From NCBI RefSeq assembly GCF_003688595.1, contig NZ_RCWT01000009.1, forward strand, positions 620,001-684,000: DNA of 64,000 bases. The letters are read 5' to 3'. The notes under the pieces are model-generated. The model was not told the origin of the DNA. It searched no databases and worked only from the letters and a program-made list of their open reading frames with translations. The translations under genes and the position numbers were made by a program. Shown here one piece after another: positions 27,865 to 37,085 of this stretch (positions are counted from its first letter, which is position 1; each line of letters begins with the position of its first letter). Source of the stretch: Sphingomonas sp. PP-F2F-G114-C0414. GTDB lineage: Bacteria > Pseudomonadota > Alphaproteobacteria > Sphingomonadales > Sphingomonadaceae.

Positions 27865-27948
27865 CCGTCATCCTGACGAAAGTCAGGATCCAGAGCCACT
27901 AAGGGCATCGCCCGTTACCCTGGATCCTGACTTTCGTCAGGATGACGG
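27865..27948. repeat. Perfect 29-bp inverted repeat, copy 1
   Basis: Two perfectly complementary 29-base arms (27865-27893 and 27920-27948) enclose a 26-base spacer. Each arm also contains the internal palindrome CCTGACGAAAGTCAGG. A near-identical element lies at 31322-31405, on the other side of the DUF1800/DUF1501 block. Confidence 0.9.
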
Positions 27949-27971
27949 CGGTGTCTGAAACCAAACGCAAA

Positions 27972-28001
27972 ACGGCGGCCGGACCGAAGTCCTACCGCCG
28001 T
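27972..28001 (-). terminator. Probable terminator of the 28027-28320 gene
   Basis: Read leftwards, ACGGCGG pairs with CCGCCGT around an inner GGAC-CGAA-GTCC stem, followed by TTTT and a T-rich stretch. It lies just past the stop of the small exported protein. Confidence 0.65.
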
Positions 28002-28026
28002 CATGCCGTCTCACGAAGAAGTCAGC

Positions 28027-28320
28027 TCAGCGCGTAACCGCAGCGATGCCGCCAGCCGCGCCATTGGCCTCGATGGTCTTGAACGCGACCGGAACGCCGC
28101 CCGACACACCCGATACGCGATCGCCGCGGACGATCAGGTGGAACTTCTGCCCCGACGGATAGCGGTGGCCGTCGATAACTTGGCGGCTGCCGTCCTGCGT
28201 CGAGGTGTAGACATACGTGCTGCCCTCGTGGACGAAGCTCTGCTTGGCGTCGGCGGCCATGCCGATCGTCGAGGTGAGGGCTGCCGCTGCTGCTGCGATG
28301 ATCTTGATAGCGTTGCGCAT
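28027..28320 (-). CDS. Small exported protein, function unknown
   Basis: A 97-residue protein with an N-terminal signal peptide (MRNAIKIIAAAAAALTS, cleavage probably after GMAADA) and a small mature domain that starts QSFVHEGSTYVY and includes FHLIVRGDRVSG. The ATG at 28320 was preferred over the in-frame codon at 28365 because GGGAGA lies upstream and the signal peptide then begins correctly. I recall similar uncharacterised exported proteins in sphingomonads. It is divergent from the DUF1800 gene, with a 12-bp palindrome between them at 28406-28417. Confidence 0.75.
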   Translation of the reverse strand: MRNAIKIIAAAAAALTSTIGMAADAKQSFVHEGSTYVYTSTQDGSRQVIDGHRYPSGQKFHLIVRGDRVSGVSGGVPVAFKTIEANGAAGGIAAVTR

Positions 28321-28405
28321 GATCGTGTCTCCCGCGTGGTGCATCGAGCCGGATCGAGTCTCCACCCAACTCTCGATCCAATGAAATATTGCGGTGCAGC
28401 ATCAG

Positions 28406-28417
28406 TTGCAATTGCAA
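28406..28417. promoter_or_regulatory. Perfect palindrome TTGCAATTGCAA between divergent genes
   Basis: The 12-bp palindrome lies between the exported-protein gene (leftwards) and the DUF1800 gene (rightwards). Further TTGCA/TGCAA half-sites occur within the next 60 bases. It could be an operator; no regulator is assigned. Confidence 0.35.
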
Positions 28418-28538
28418 ACCTATCCGTCGCGATTGCGTACCGTGCAACGACGAATTGCAGCGCGGATGCGACCAGCGGCGCGCGTGACATACTTGCACGA
28501 CATTTGACGCGTACGCCGGGTGACGAAGGAGAAGCGTC

Positions 28539-30080
28539 GTGTCTGCTTCCAGTATAGCGCTCAATCGGTTTGGCCTCGGCGCAAGGCCCGGTGATACCAT
28601 TGCCGGCGATCCGGCGAAGTGGGTGTTGGCACAGCGCGAAGGGTTCGAGCCGCGGCCGGCGGTGATCGCAACCGCGCCCTCGACTGCCGGGATTTCGGTC
28701 GGGCTCGTCGCCTATTATGCGCAGGAAAAGGCGATCAAGGCGCAGTTCGGGCCGCGCACGCCGAAAGTTGCGATCGGCATGGGCGGGAAGCCCGCGGTCT
28801 CCGGTCCCACGATGTCCGGCGCGATGAGTCCCGCCCCCGTGCCCCCGGGCGTTGCCCTTCCAACCATGGTGCAGCCTCCTGCCACGCCGGGCGCGATCGA
28901 TCCCGGAACGGCGGCGCGGCAGGAGGCGCGACAGGTCATCGGCAAGCAGAGCCGCAGTGATTACGGTGCGGCGGTTGCGGCGCGGACGATGGCGGCGCTG
29001 ACCGGCGACGCGCCGTTCGTCGAGCGACTCGTGCATTTCTGGGCGAACCATTTCGCGGTCTCGACCGAGAAATTCGAGGTAATGGCGCTCGCCGGGCCAA
29101 TGGAGTTCGAGGCGATCCGCCCGCATGTGCTGGGCAAGTTCGCCGACATGCTGAACGCGGTCGAGCGGCATCCGGCGATGCTGCTGTATCTCGACCAGGC
29201 GGTGTCGATCGGTCCGGACAGTCCCTTTGCCGTCCGGAAGACCAAACGACGCACCGGATTGAACGAGAATCTCGCGCGCGAGATCATGGAGTTGCACACG
29301 CTCGGCGTCCGCAGCGGCTACAGTCAGGCCGACGTCACCGAATTCGCGCGCGCGATGACCGGCTGGACGGTCGCGGGCATCGGTCGTGGCCCCGGTGCGC
29401 GCGTCCAGGACGATTCGCGCGCGGGCGCCTTCCTGTTCCTCGACGACGTTCATCAGCCCGGCGATCGAACCGTCATGGGCAAGCTCTATCCCGCGGCGGG
29501 GGAAGCGCAGGCACAGGCGGTGCTGTCCGATCTCGCGGTCCACCCCGCGACGGCGACGCACATCGCGACCAAGCTCGCCCGGCATTTTGCCGGCGATACG
29601 CCGCCCCCGGCGATGGTCGCACGGCTGAAGACGGCGTTCCTGAAATCGGGCGGCGACCTGCCGACGGTCTATCGCGCGCTGGTTGCCTCGCCCGAGGCAT
29701 GGGTGGCGCAACCCGTGAAGTTCAAGTCGCCATGGGAATGGTATGTCTCGACCCAGCGCGCGCTCGGCACGACGACGGTCCAGCCCGGTGTCACGGTGGG
29801 GATGATGAACCAGCTCGGCCAGCCGATCTGGCAGCCGGGGCAGCCGATCGGGTACGACGATATCGCCGCAGCATGGGCCGGCCCCGACGCGATCCTGCGG
29901 CGTGTGGAGGCGGCGGAACGGTTTGCCGCGCGGGCGGGGGCGGTCGATGCGCGGGCGTTGGCGCCGACGCTATACCCCGCCTCGCTCAGCCCCACCACTG
30001 CGCAGGGCCTGTCTCGCGCGGAAAGCCCCGCGCAGGCGCTCGCACTGTTGCTCGTCGCCCCCGAATCGCTGCGGAGATAG
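28539..30080 (+). CDS. DUF1800 domain-containing protein
   Basis: A 513-residue protein of the DUF1800 family. Typical features are LNRFGLGARPGD at the start, ERLVHFWANHFAVS near residue 164, GLNENLAREIMELHTLGV near 245 and VTEFARAMTGWTV. DUF1800 proteins are nearly always paired with a DUF1501 protein, as here, where the latter starts two bases after this stop. Their function is not established; links to extracellular or surface polymers have been proposed. No clear signal peptide is seen. The GTG start has GAAGGAG eight bases upstream. Confidence 0.9.
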   Translation: MSASSIALNRFGLGARPGDTIAGDPAKWVLAQREGFEPRPAVIATAPSTAGISVGLVAYYAQEKAIKAQFGPRTPKVAIGMGGKPAVSGPTMSGAMSPAPVPPGVALPTMVQPPATPGAIDPGTAARQEARQVIGKQSRSDYGAAVAARTMAALTGDAPFVERLVHFWANHFAVSTEKFEVMALAGPMEFEAIRPHVLGKFADMLNAVERHPAMLLYLDQAVSIGPDSPFAVRKTKRRTGLNENLAREIMELHTLGVRSGYSQADVTEFARAMTGWTVAGIGRGPGARVQDDSRAGAFLFLDDVHQPGDRTVMGKLYPAAGEAQAQAVLSDLAVHPATATHIATKLARHFAGDTPPPAMVARLKTAFLKSGGDLPTVYRALVASPEAWVAQPVKFKSPWEWYVSTQRALGTTTVQPGVTVGMMNQLGQPIWQPGQPIGYDDIAAAWAGPDAILRRVEAAERFAARAGAVDARALAPTLYPASLSPTTAQGLSRAESPAQALALLLVAPESLRR

Positions 30081-30082
30081 TC

Positions 30083-31237
30083 ATGCTCGACCGTCGTTCC
30101 TTCCTCACCACCGGGACGCTTGGCGTGCTGGCGTCCGCCTTCGCGCCTCGCATCGCCTTTGCGCGCGCGGCGACCGACAAGCGGTTCGTCTTCATCATCC
30201 AGCGCGGCGCGGCCGATGGTCTCGGCACGATCGGTGCGGTCGGCGATCCGGCGTTTGCGGGCGTGCGCGGCGATCTCGCGGCGGACTTTGCGACGGGCGC
30301 CAAGCTCGACGGCATGTTCACGCTGCACCCGGCGATGACCGCGAGTGCCGTGCTCTACAAACAAGGCCAGGCGCTGTTCGCGCACGCGATCGCGTCGCCC
30401 TACCGGGATCGGTCGCATTTCGACGGCCAGAACGTGCTCGAAACGGGTGGGGTCAGCGCGTATCAGGTCCGCGACGGCTGGCTCAACCGGCTGCTCGGCG
30501 TGCTGCCTGCGGACGAGGCACGCGCAATCGCGGTCGCGGCGACCGTGCCGATGGCGCTGCGGGGGCGGCGCGAGGTGGCGTCCTATGCGCCGTCGAGCCT
30601 GCCGGACGCGTCCGACGATCTGCTGCAACGCGTCGCGATGTTGTACGAGGGCGACCAGCAACTGCACGGCCTGTGGAGCGAGGCGATGGCGACGCGGCAA
30701 CTCACCAGCGATCTCGCGCAGGACGGCGGGCGCAATGCGGCTGCGACCGGTGCGCTCGCCGCGCGGTTGCTCAAGCCCGACACCGGCGCGCGGATCGCGA
30801 TGATCGAGACCGGCGGCTGGGATACGCACACCGGCCAACGCGGCCGGCTGACCGCGCAATTGAAGGGCCTCGACGCGATGGTCGCATCGCTGCAGGCGGG
30901 GCTGGGGCCGTTATGGGCGGACACGATGGTGCTGGTCGCGACCGAGTTCGGACGGACCGTCGCGGTCAATGGCACCGGGGGGACGGATCATGGCACGGGG
31001 ACATCGGCGATGCTGTTCGGCGGCGGCGTGAAAGGGGGCAGGGTAGTGTCCGACTGGCCGGGCCTCGCGCCCGCCGCGCTGTACGAGGCACGCGATCTGA
31101 AACCGACGATGCAACTCGACGCGTTCATCGGCGGTGCGGTGTCGTCGCATTTCGGCGTCGAGCCAGCCCGTGCGATGGCCGCGTTGTTTCCTGCGAGCGC
31201 AAGGACGGCGGTGGTTGAAGGGCTGGTGCGGGTCTGA
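30083..31237 (+). CDS. DUF1501 domain-containing protein with Tat signal
   Basis: A 384-residue protein of the DUF1501 (sulfatase-like fold) family. The N-terminus LDRRSFLTTGTLGVLASAF is a twin-arginine signal, so it should be exported folded. The body shows FIIQRGAADGL, the YRDRSHFDGQNVLETG motif near residue 112, ETGGWDTH near 250 and ATEFGRTVAVNGTGGTDHGT near 287, which carry the likely metal ligands. It is translated directly after its DUF1800 partner. Function unknown. Confidence 0.9.
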   Translation: MLDRRSFLTTGTLGVLASAFAPRIAFARAATDKRFVFIIQRGAADGLGTIGAVGDPAFAGVRGDLAADFATGAKLDGMFTLHPAMTASAVLYKQGQALFAHAIASPYRDRSHFDGQNVLETGGVSAYQVRDGWLNRLLGVLPADEARAIAVAATVPMALRGRREVASYAPSSLPDASDDLLQRVAMLYEGDQQLHGLWSEAMATRQLTSDLAQDGGRNAAATGALAARLLKPDTGARIAMIETGGWDTHTGQRGRLTAQLKGLDAMVASLQAGLGPLWADTMVLVATEFGRTVAVNGTGGTDHGTGTSAMLFGGGVKGGRVVSDWPGLAPAALYEARDLKPTMQLDAFIGGAVSSHFGVEPARAMAALFPASARTAVVEGLVRV

Positions 31238-31321
31238 GTGTTGGGGGGGCTGTAGATGCGCCCGACCGAGTCGCCGCTCGCCCGCGCTTCTTTACCGGAA
31301 GAGCCGCAACCTTCACCAAGT

Positions 31322-31405
31322 CCGTCATCCTGACGAAAGTCAGGACCCAGAGTACCACATGTCGCCCTTTATAACCCTGGCTCCTGACTTTCGTCAGGAT
31401 GACGG
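31322..31405. repeat. 29-bp inverted repeat, copy 2
   Basis: Arms at 31322-31350 and 31377-31405 match those at 27865-27948 with only single-base changes. The spacer sequence differs between the two copies. Confidence 0.9.
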
Positions 31406-31433
31406 GGGGGCTAAACATGTGCCCCATCCCATC

Positions 31434-31530
31434 CGTCATCCCCGCGGAGGCGGGGACCCATATCTCGGGACGGCAGCTATACCTCGCCTGGCTAGCCAGT
31501 ATGGCGTCCCGCCTTCGCGGGAATGACGGT
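31434..31530. repeat. Inverted repeat of the CCGTCATCCCCGC type
   Basis: Left arm 31434-31457 and right arm 31508-31530 (ending GCGGGAATGACGG) enclose about 50 bases. This is a third repeat family, adjacent to copy 2 of the 29-bp element. Confidence 0.8.
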
Positions 31531-31633
31531 GGGACTGGTCGACACGTATCACCCGTCCCTCCAACGGGATTAAAATTGAGCGCAAAGCCGCGATGGTCTA
31601 GAGCGCGCGTTTCCTTGACGTACCGGGACTGCC

Positions 31634-33358
31634 ATGACGCTCTACACCCGTTTCGCCGCGCATATCGATGCGGCGCTCGACACGCTGACCGCGGCGGGGA
31701 TGCTGCCGGCTGGTCTCGACCGCAAGAACGTTACGGTCGAGCCGCCGCGCGACACGAGCCACGGCGATCTCGCGACCAACGCCGCGATGGTGCTCGCCAA
31801 GCCCGCCAAGACCAATCCGCGCGTGCTCGCGGATGCGCTGGTCGTCGAACTGTCGAAGCTCGATGACGTCGCCTCGGCGAGCGTCGCGGGACCCGGCTTC
31901 ATCAACATGAAGCTCACGGACGACGCCTGGCGCGCCGAACTCGCCGCGATTCCCGAGGCGGGCGCCGACTACGGCCGGTCGAAGCAGGGCGACGGGATCA
32001 CCGTCAACATCGAGTATGTCTCGGCAAACCCGACCGGTCCGATGCACATGGGGCATTGCCGTGGTGCAGTGGTCGGCGATGCACTTGCCAGCCTGCTCGA
32101 ATTTGCCGGCCACAAGGTGATCCGCGAATATTACGTCAACGATGCCGGTGGTCAGGTCGACGTGCTCGCGCGCTCGGTCCACCTCCGCTACCGCGAGGCG
32201 CTCGGCGAAACCGTCGAGATCCCCGAGGGCCTGTATCCGGGCGACTATCTCGTCCCCGTCGGCCAGTCGCTCGCGAAGGAGTTCGGCGACCGCTACGTCG
32301 GCGCGCCCGAGAGCGAATGGCTGGTCATCTTCCGCACGCAGGCGGTCGCCGCGATGATGGTGATGATCCGTGCCGATCTGGCCTTGCTCGGGATCGAGCA
32401 CGAGGTGTTCGCGTCGGAGGCCGAACTTCAGGCTGCGAAGAAGCCTGAGGCAGCCGAGGCGGAATTGCGGTCGCGCGATCTGGTCTATGACGGCGTGCTC
32501 GAAGCGCCGAAGGGCGAGACGACCGACGATTGGGAGCCGGTCGAGCTGCCGCTGTTCCGCTCGTCGCAGTTCGGCGACGACCAGGATCGCCCGATCAAGA
32601 AGTCGAACGGGTCGTGGACCTATTTCGGCGCCGATCTCGCCTATCATTTCCAGAAGAGCCAGAGCGCCGACCAACTGATCGACATCTGGGGCGCGGATCA
32701 TGGCGGCACGGTCAAGCGGATCGTCGCGGCGGTCGCGGCGCTGACCGGCGGCAAGACGCGGTTCGACGTCAAGCTCGTCCAAATGGTCCGGCTGCTGCGC
32801 AACGGCGAGCCGGTCAAGATGTCGAAGCGGTCGGGCAATTTCGTCACGTTGGCCGATGTCGTGCGCGAGGTCGGCAAGGATGTCGTGCGCTTCACGATGC
32901 TGACTCGCCGGTCCGATGCGCAGATGGATTTCGACTTCGCCAAGGTGGTCGAGGCGTCGAAGGACAACCCGGTTTTCTACGTCCAGTACGCGCACGCCCG
33001 CATCGCATCGCTGCATCGGCGTGCGGAAGAGGCCGGAATCACGCCTATTTCTGCGGATTTGTCCCGGCTTGATACGGACGAACTGGCGCTCGTACAGCTT
33101 GCGGCGCAGTTCCCCCGGCTCGTCGAGATCGCCTCGACCGCGCGCGAACCGCATAGAATTGCGTTCTATCTCTATGACTTGGCGGCTGCGTTCCATGCGC
33201 TGTGGAATGTCGGAAACGACCGTCCTGACCGTCGTTTCCTGGTGATCGAGGATCCACAGGCGACCGCGGCACGGCTTTTCTTGGCGTCCGCTATAGGGCA
33301 GATTATTCATAACGGCCTCGCCATCATGGGTGTCGAAGCGGTTTCGGAGATGAAGTGA
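31634..33358 (+). CDS. argS: Arginine--tRNA ligase
   Basis: A 574-residue class I aminoacyl-tRNA synthetase. The HIGH-type motif is HMGH in NPTGPMHMGHCRGA near residue 137, followed by EYYVNDAGGQ typical of ArgRS, and the KMSKR loop is near residue 396 in VKMSKRSGNF. The N-terminal Arg-tRNA recognition domain and C-terminal DALR anticodon-binding domain are both full length. Its TGA overlaps the start of the next gene, a SPOR-domain protein. Confidence 0.96.
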   Translation: MTLYTRFAAHIDAALDTLTAAGMLPAGLDRKNVTVEPPRDTSHGDLATNAAMVLAKPAKTNPRVLADALVVELSKLDDVASASVAGPGFINMKLTDDAWRAELAAIPEAGADYGRSKQGDGITVNIEYVSANPTGPMHMGHCRGAVVGDALASLLEFAGHKVIREYYVNDAGGQVDVLARSVHLRYREALGETVEIPEGLYPGDYLVPVGQSLAKEFGDRYVGAPESEWLVIFRTQAVAAMMVMIRADLALLGIEHEVFASEAELQAAKKPEAAEAELRSRDLVYDGVLEAPKGETTDDWEPVELPLFRSSQFGDDQDRPIKKSNGSWTYFGADLAYHFQKSQSADQLIDIWGADHGGTVKRIVAAVAALTGGKTRFDVKLVQMVRLLRNGEPVKMSKRSGNFVTLADVVREVGKDVVRFTMLTRRSDAQMDFDFAKVVEASKDNPVFYVQYAHARIASLHRRAEEAGITPISADLSRLDTDELALVQLAAQFPRLVEIASTAREPHRIAFYLYDLAAAFHALWNVGNDRPDRRFLVIEDPQATAARLFLASAIGQIIHNGLAIMGVEAVSEMK

Positions 33359-34077
33359 TGGCCGAAGACATGGATCTGCGCGAGGAAGACCGGCTCCCCT
33401 GGCTCGAAACCGTCGAACCGGACGAGCAGGAAACCGTTGGCATCGGCCGCGTCATTGCGCTCGTCGTGCTCGGTCTCGCGGTGCTCGCGGCGATCATCTT
33501 CGGCATCTACAAGCTGCAACAGCGCGCGCCGACCGGCGATGGCCAGATGATCGCCGCGCAGGAAGGCGACTACAAGGTCAAGCCCGACGATGCCGGCGGC
33601 CTGAAGGTCAAGGGCGAGGGCGACTCGGCGATCGCGACCAGTGCGGGCAAGTCGGGCAACGGCGCGATCGATCTGCGCGGCGTGCCGGAAGCGCCGGTCG
33701 ACGGCAAGCGTGCGGCCGCGGCCAAGGCTGACGACGCAGCGGGCCGCAACGCGGTCGCACAGGTTCCCGCATCGGGTGGTCGGCTGGTCGCCAAGGCACC
33801 GCTGTCAGCGTCGAAGCCGAGTGGCGCTGGCGCGGCTACTGGCGGTTCGCTGGTCCAGCTCGGTGCGTATCCAAGCGAAGCAGTCGCCAACGCGGCCTGG
33901 ACGAACTTCTCGAAGCGGTTCGCGTATGTCGGTGCGCTCGGCAAGTCGGTCCAGCCGGTCGCGACGGGTGGTCGGACCCTGTATCGTTTGCGCGTGAACG
34001 CGGGCAGCGCGAACCAGGCGGCGGATATCTGTGGCCGGTTGCGGGTCGCTGGCGAGACTTGCTTCGTCGCCAGCTAA
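33358..34077 (+). CDS. SPOR domain-containing membrane protein
   Basis: A 239-residue bitopic protein with an acidic cytoplasmic N-terminus, one transmembrane helix (about residues 38-58, VIALVVLGLAVLAAIIFGIY), a disordered Ala/Lys linker, and a C-terminal SPOR domain (GGSLVQLGAYPSEAVANAAW to ETCFVAS, starting near residue 160). SPOR domains bind septal peptidoglycan, so it is probably a divisome accessory protein like FtsN or DedD. The ATG at 33358 overlaps the argS stop; a GTG at 33355 directly before it is also possible. Confidence 0.88.
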   Translation: MAEDMDLREEDRLPWLETVEPDEQETVGIGRVIALVVLGLAVLAAIIFGIYKLQQRAPTGDGQMIAAQEGDYKVKPDDAGGLKVKGEGDSAIATSAGKSGNGAIDLRGVPEAPVDGKRAAAAKADDAAGRNAVAQVPASGGRLVAKAPLSASKPSGAGAATGGSLVQLGAYPSEAVANAAWTNFSKRFAYVGALGKSVQPVATGGRTLYRLRVNAGSANQAADICGRLRVAGETCFVAS

Positions 34078-34302
34078 GAGCTGTGGCGATCGGCGGGAGC
34101 TTACTGTTTTCCGCAGACCCTGGCTGAACGCCGGTTGTCATAGATATATTTGTTGCGCGCGGTTTCGGTGGCATAATAACACCGCCAAGGTGCGACCGGC
34201 CTCGCGCACGGCGCTCTGCTTGAGGTTGCGCGGCGCGTTGCGGTCGCGCGACGCTATCGCACAGTCGATCGTCTTCGCCTGGCTTGACGACTCGCTAGGG
34301 CA

Positions 34303-34572
34303 TCACACCACGCGACGATGCTTTCCACCGTATTTGCGCCCGATATAATCGCCGATCTGTGCGACTTCGGTCGCTGCGGCCAGCGCGCCGTTCATCTGGC
34401 AAGGAAGTGGATCGCTATCGTGATTGGCGACCCGGGCCTGAACCTTGTCGCACAGCTCCTCGATATCCGCGCGAGAGAGAACGTTCTTCTCTCGCAGGAG
34501 GCAGATAAGGCTTTGCAGGATGACGAGGTTTTTGTCCTCGGGGTCCGCTTCGAGCTTCAGGGGCGTTGCCAT
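34303..34572 (-). CDS. Conserved hypothetical protein (89 aa)
   Basis: A small soluble protein of 89 or 90 residues depending on which of two adjacent ATG codons (34575 or 34572) is used; AAGGAG lies five to eight bases upstream. It contains a helical segment VILQSLICLLREKNVLSRAD resembling a small regulatory fold, then IEELCDKVQARV, and a basic end GRKYGGKHRRVV. No signal peptide or membrane helix. Family not recognised, though I think related proteins occur in sphingomonads. Confidence 0.65.
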   Translation of the reverse strand: MATPLKLEADPEDKNLVILQSLICLLREKNVLSRADIEELCDKVQARVANHDSDPLPCQMNGALAAATEVAQIGDYIGRKYGGKHRRVV

Positions 34573-34803
34573 CATGCCTCTCCTTCAATGTTTTCAGTAG
34601 ACTATGCCCATCTGGACCCGTTGCAAGCCCTAAAGCCAAAAATGGCGTACCGATTGCTCGAAACTGGAGGACTGTCCTCCTGGTCGGCAGGCGTTTTCAG
34701 CGTCAATCCCGTACCGGATAAGTTATCTTCCATTCCTTCCGGATGCTGTCGGTCCGAGTGAAGCCGGGGTGACGGAACGGGTTGGCGTGCTTATCTGTGT
34801 GCG

Positions 34804-37035
34804 ATGTACAAACCAAAAGCCGGTCTTCCGACGCGCGAGCAGATCCTCGACTTCATCGCCACCTCCGACGTGCCCGCGGGCAAGCGCGAGATCGCCAAGG
34901 GCTTTGGGCTCAGCGCGCAGGACAAGATCGGGCTCAAAGCGTTGTTGAAGGACATGGCCGACGAGGGGTTGATCGACAGTGCCCCCGGTCGCGCGTTCCA
35001 CAAGATGGGCGGCATCCCCAAGGTGACGGTGCTGCGGATCGCCGATGTCGACGACGGCGGCAACGTCTGGGCGGTCCCGGAGCGCTGGGAGGCGGAAGGC
35101 GTACCGCCGCCACGCCTGCGCGTTCGCGAACGGAAACGTGGTGCGCTTGGCGTCGGCGAACGCATTTTGGCGCGGACCGAGGAGGCCGGGAACGGCTGGA
35201 TCGCGCATCCGATGAAGGTGCTCGCGCCTGCCTCCGAGCAGGTGCTCGGCGTGTTGCGCGAGGAGGCGGGGCGGCTGTGGCTGACCGGTGTCGACAAGCG
35301 CGAGCGGCGCGAGTTCGCGGTTGCGGACGCAGGTGGCGCGGCGCCGGGCGATCTGGTGTTGGCGGAACTCGCGGGTAAACCGCCCAAGATCGCGGCACGC
35401 GTCGTGTCGAAGCTGGGCGATCCATTTGCGGCGCGCAGTTTCTCGCTGATCGCGATCCACAAGCTCGGCATTCCGGACGTGTTCTCGCAGGAGGCGCTCG
35501 ACGAGGCGGAACGGGTGTCGAAACTGCCGCTAGGGGAGGGCCGCGAGGATCTGCGCGACCTGCCGATCGTCGCGATCGATCCTGAGGATGCGCGCGATCA
35601 CGACGATGCGGTGTGGGCGGAGGCGGATGACGATCCCTCCAACGCCGGCGGCTGGAAGGCGATCGTCGCGATCGCCGATGTCAGCTTTTACGTGCGGCCG
35701 AAGTCCGAGGTCGACCGCGAGGCGCGGCGGCGCGGGAACTCGGTGTATTTCCCCGACCGCGTCGTGCCGATGCTGCCCGAGATCCTGTCGGCGGAGGTAT
35801 GTTCGCTGAAGGAGGGCGCGGACCGGGCGGCGCTCGCATGCCATCTCAGGATCGGCAAGGACGGTTCGCTCAAATCATGGCGGTTCACGCGCGCGGTCGT
35901 GCGGATCGCGGCGAACTTGGCGTATGAAGAAGCGCAGGCGATCATCGACGCCACACCGCCGGTGGTGGACGAGCGCGGCGATATGCTGAGCGTATTGCAG
36001 CCGCTCTGGGCTTGCTGGCATGCGCTGGCCAAAGCGCGGGATGCGCGGGCGCCGCTCGATCTCGATTTGCCGGAGCGTCGCGTGGTGCTCGACGAGCAGG
36101 GACGGATCATGTCGGTGTCGCCGCGCGAACGGCTCGATGCGCACCGGTTGATCGAGGACTACATGATCGCCGCCAACGTTGCCGCCGCCAAGGCGCTGGA
36201 GGCGAAGAAGGCGCCGGTGATGTACCGCATCCACGAGCCGCCGAGCCGCGAGAAGTTGGCGGGGCTGAAGGAATATCTCGAGACGTTCGACGTGCCGTTC
36301 GCGCTCGGGCAGGTCGTTCGTCCGGCGACGTTCAACCATATCATCGAGCGGATCGGCGACGCGGATTTCCGGCCGCAGGTGATGGAGCAGATCCTCCGCA
36401 CCCAGACCCAGGCCTATTACGCGCCCGGCAACCACGGGCATTTCGGCCTCAGTCTCGGCAGTTACGCGCACTTCACCTCGCCGATCCGGCGCTATGCCGA
36501 TCTGCTCGTCCACCGTTCGCTGGTGTCCGCCTACGGCCTTGGCGAGGGCGGGTTGCCGGCGGACGATGCGGCCAACATGGAGTCGGTCGGCGAGATCATC
36601 AGCCGGCTGGAGCGTCGCGCGATGGAGGCCGAGCGCGACACCACGGATCGCTATGTCGCGGCGTTCCTGTCGGAGCGCATCGGCCAGGTGATGGACGTGC
36701 GGATCACCGGCGTGACCAATTTCGGCTTCTTTGCGACGGTCGAGGGGATCGGGGGCGATGGCCTGATGCCGGTGCGTGATCTGGGCGGCGAGTATTTCCG
36801 CTTCGACGAGGGCGCGCGGACGCTGACCGGCGAGCATAGTGGCGACGTTTTCGCGCAAGGGCAGACGCTGGAGTTGCGCTTGGCAGAGGCGAACCCGGTT
36901 TCGGGCGCTCTGCGCTTCGAGATGCCCGAGGGGAAGGGGGCCGCACAGCCTCCACGGGGCGGCCGCAAGCCGGTGCGCGAGATCAAGCGACGTGGTCGCC
37001 CGGCGAACATCCGCCACCAAGGCAAGCGACGTTAG
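34804..37035 (+). CDS. rnr: Ribonuclease R
   Basis: A 743-residue 3'-5' exoribonuclease of the RNB family that degrades structured RNA. An N-terminal winged-helix region (LPTREQILDFIATSD) is followed by cold-shock domains, then the RNB catalytic domain with AIDPEDARDHDDAVWAE near residue 258, which provides the metal-binding aspartates. Later come YCS-like CSLKEG, YAHFTSPIRRYADLLVHR near 557, and a C-terminal S1 domain (GQVMDVRITGVTNFGFFATV). The basic tail GRKPVREIKRRGR is typical of RNase R. Start by position and family length. Confidence 0.94.
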   Translation: MYKPKAGLPTREQILDFIATSDVPAGKREIAKGFGLSAQDKIGLKALLKDMADEGLIDSAPGRAFHKMGGIPKVTVLRIADVDDGGNVWAVPERWEAEGVPPPRLRVRERKRGALGVGERILARTEEAGNGWIAHPMKVLAPASEQVLGVLREEAGRLWLTGVDKRERREFAVADAGGAAPGDLVLAELAGKPPKIAARVVSKLGDPFAARSFSLIAIHKLGIPDVFSQEALDEAERVSKLPLGEGREDLRDLPIVAIDPEDARDHDDAVWAEADDDPSNAGGWKAIVAIADVSFYVRPKSEVDREARRRGNSVYFPDRVVPMLPEILSAEVCSLKEGADRAALACHLRIGKDGSLKSWRFTRAVVRIAANLAYEEAQAIIDATPPVVDERGDMLSVLQPLWACWHALAKARDARAPLDLDLPERRVVLDEQGRIMSVSPRERLDAHRLIEDYMIAANVAAAKALEAKKAPVMYRIHEPPSREKLAGLKEYLETFDVPFALGQVVRPATFNHIIERIGDADFRPQVMEQILRTQTQAYYAPGNHGHFGLSLGSYAHFTSPIRRYADLLVHRSLVSAYGLGEGGLPADDAANMESVGEIISRLERRAMEAERDTTDRYVAAFLSERIGQVMDVRITGVTNFGFFATVEGIGGDGLMPVRDLGGEYFRFDEGARTLTGEHSGDVFAQGQTLELRLAEANPVSGALRFEMPEGKGAAQPPRGGRKPVREIKRRGRPANIRHQGKRR

Positions 37036-37047
37036 GATTTGCGCAAA

Positions 37048-37079
37048 CCCCCCGCGCTATGCGAGATCGGCGCGGGGGG
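37048..37079 (+). promoter_or_regulatory. Hairpin directly before the 37086 gene
   Basis: CCCCCCGCGC (37048-37057) pairs perfectly with GCGCGGGGGG (37070-37079) around a 12-base loop. There is no T run. The right arm merges with the purine-rich GGGGGGAAGAG that should serve as ribosome-binding site for the ATG at 37086, so the hairpin may limit its translation. Confidence 0.5.
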
Positions 37080-37085
37080 AAGAGT

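Larger units (their letters stand above)
31238..31633. other. Intergenic region with two different inverted repeats
   Basis: About 396 bases without a gene, occupied mainly by two inverted-repeat elements (31322-31405 and 31434-31530). The last 100 bases before argS presumably hold its promoter, but no clear -35/-10 was found. Confidence 0.6.
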
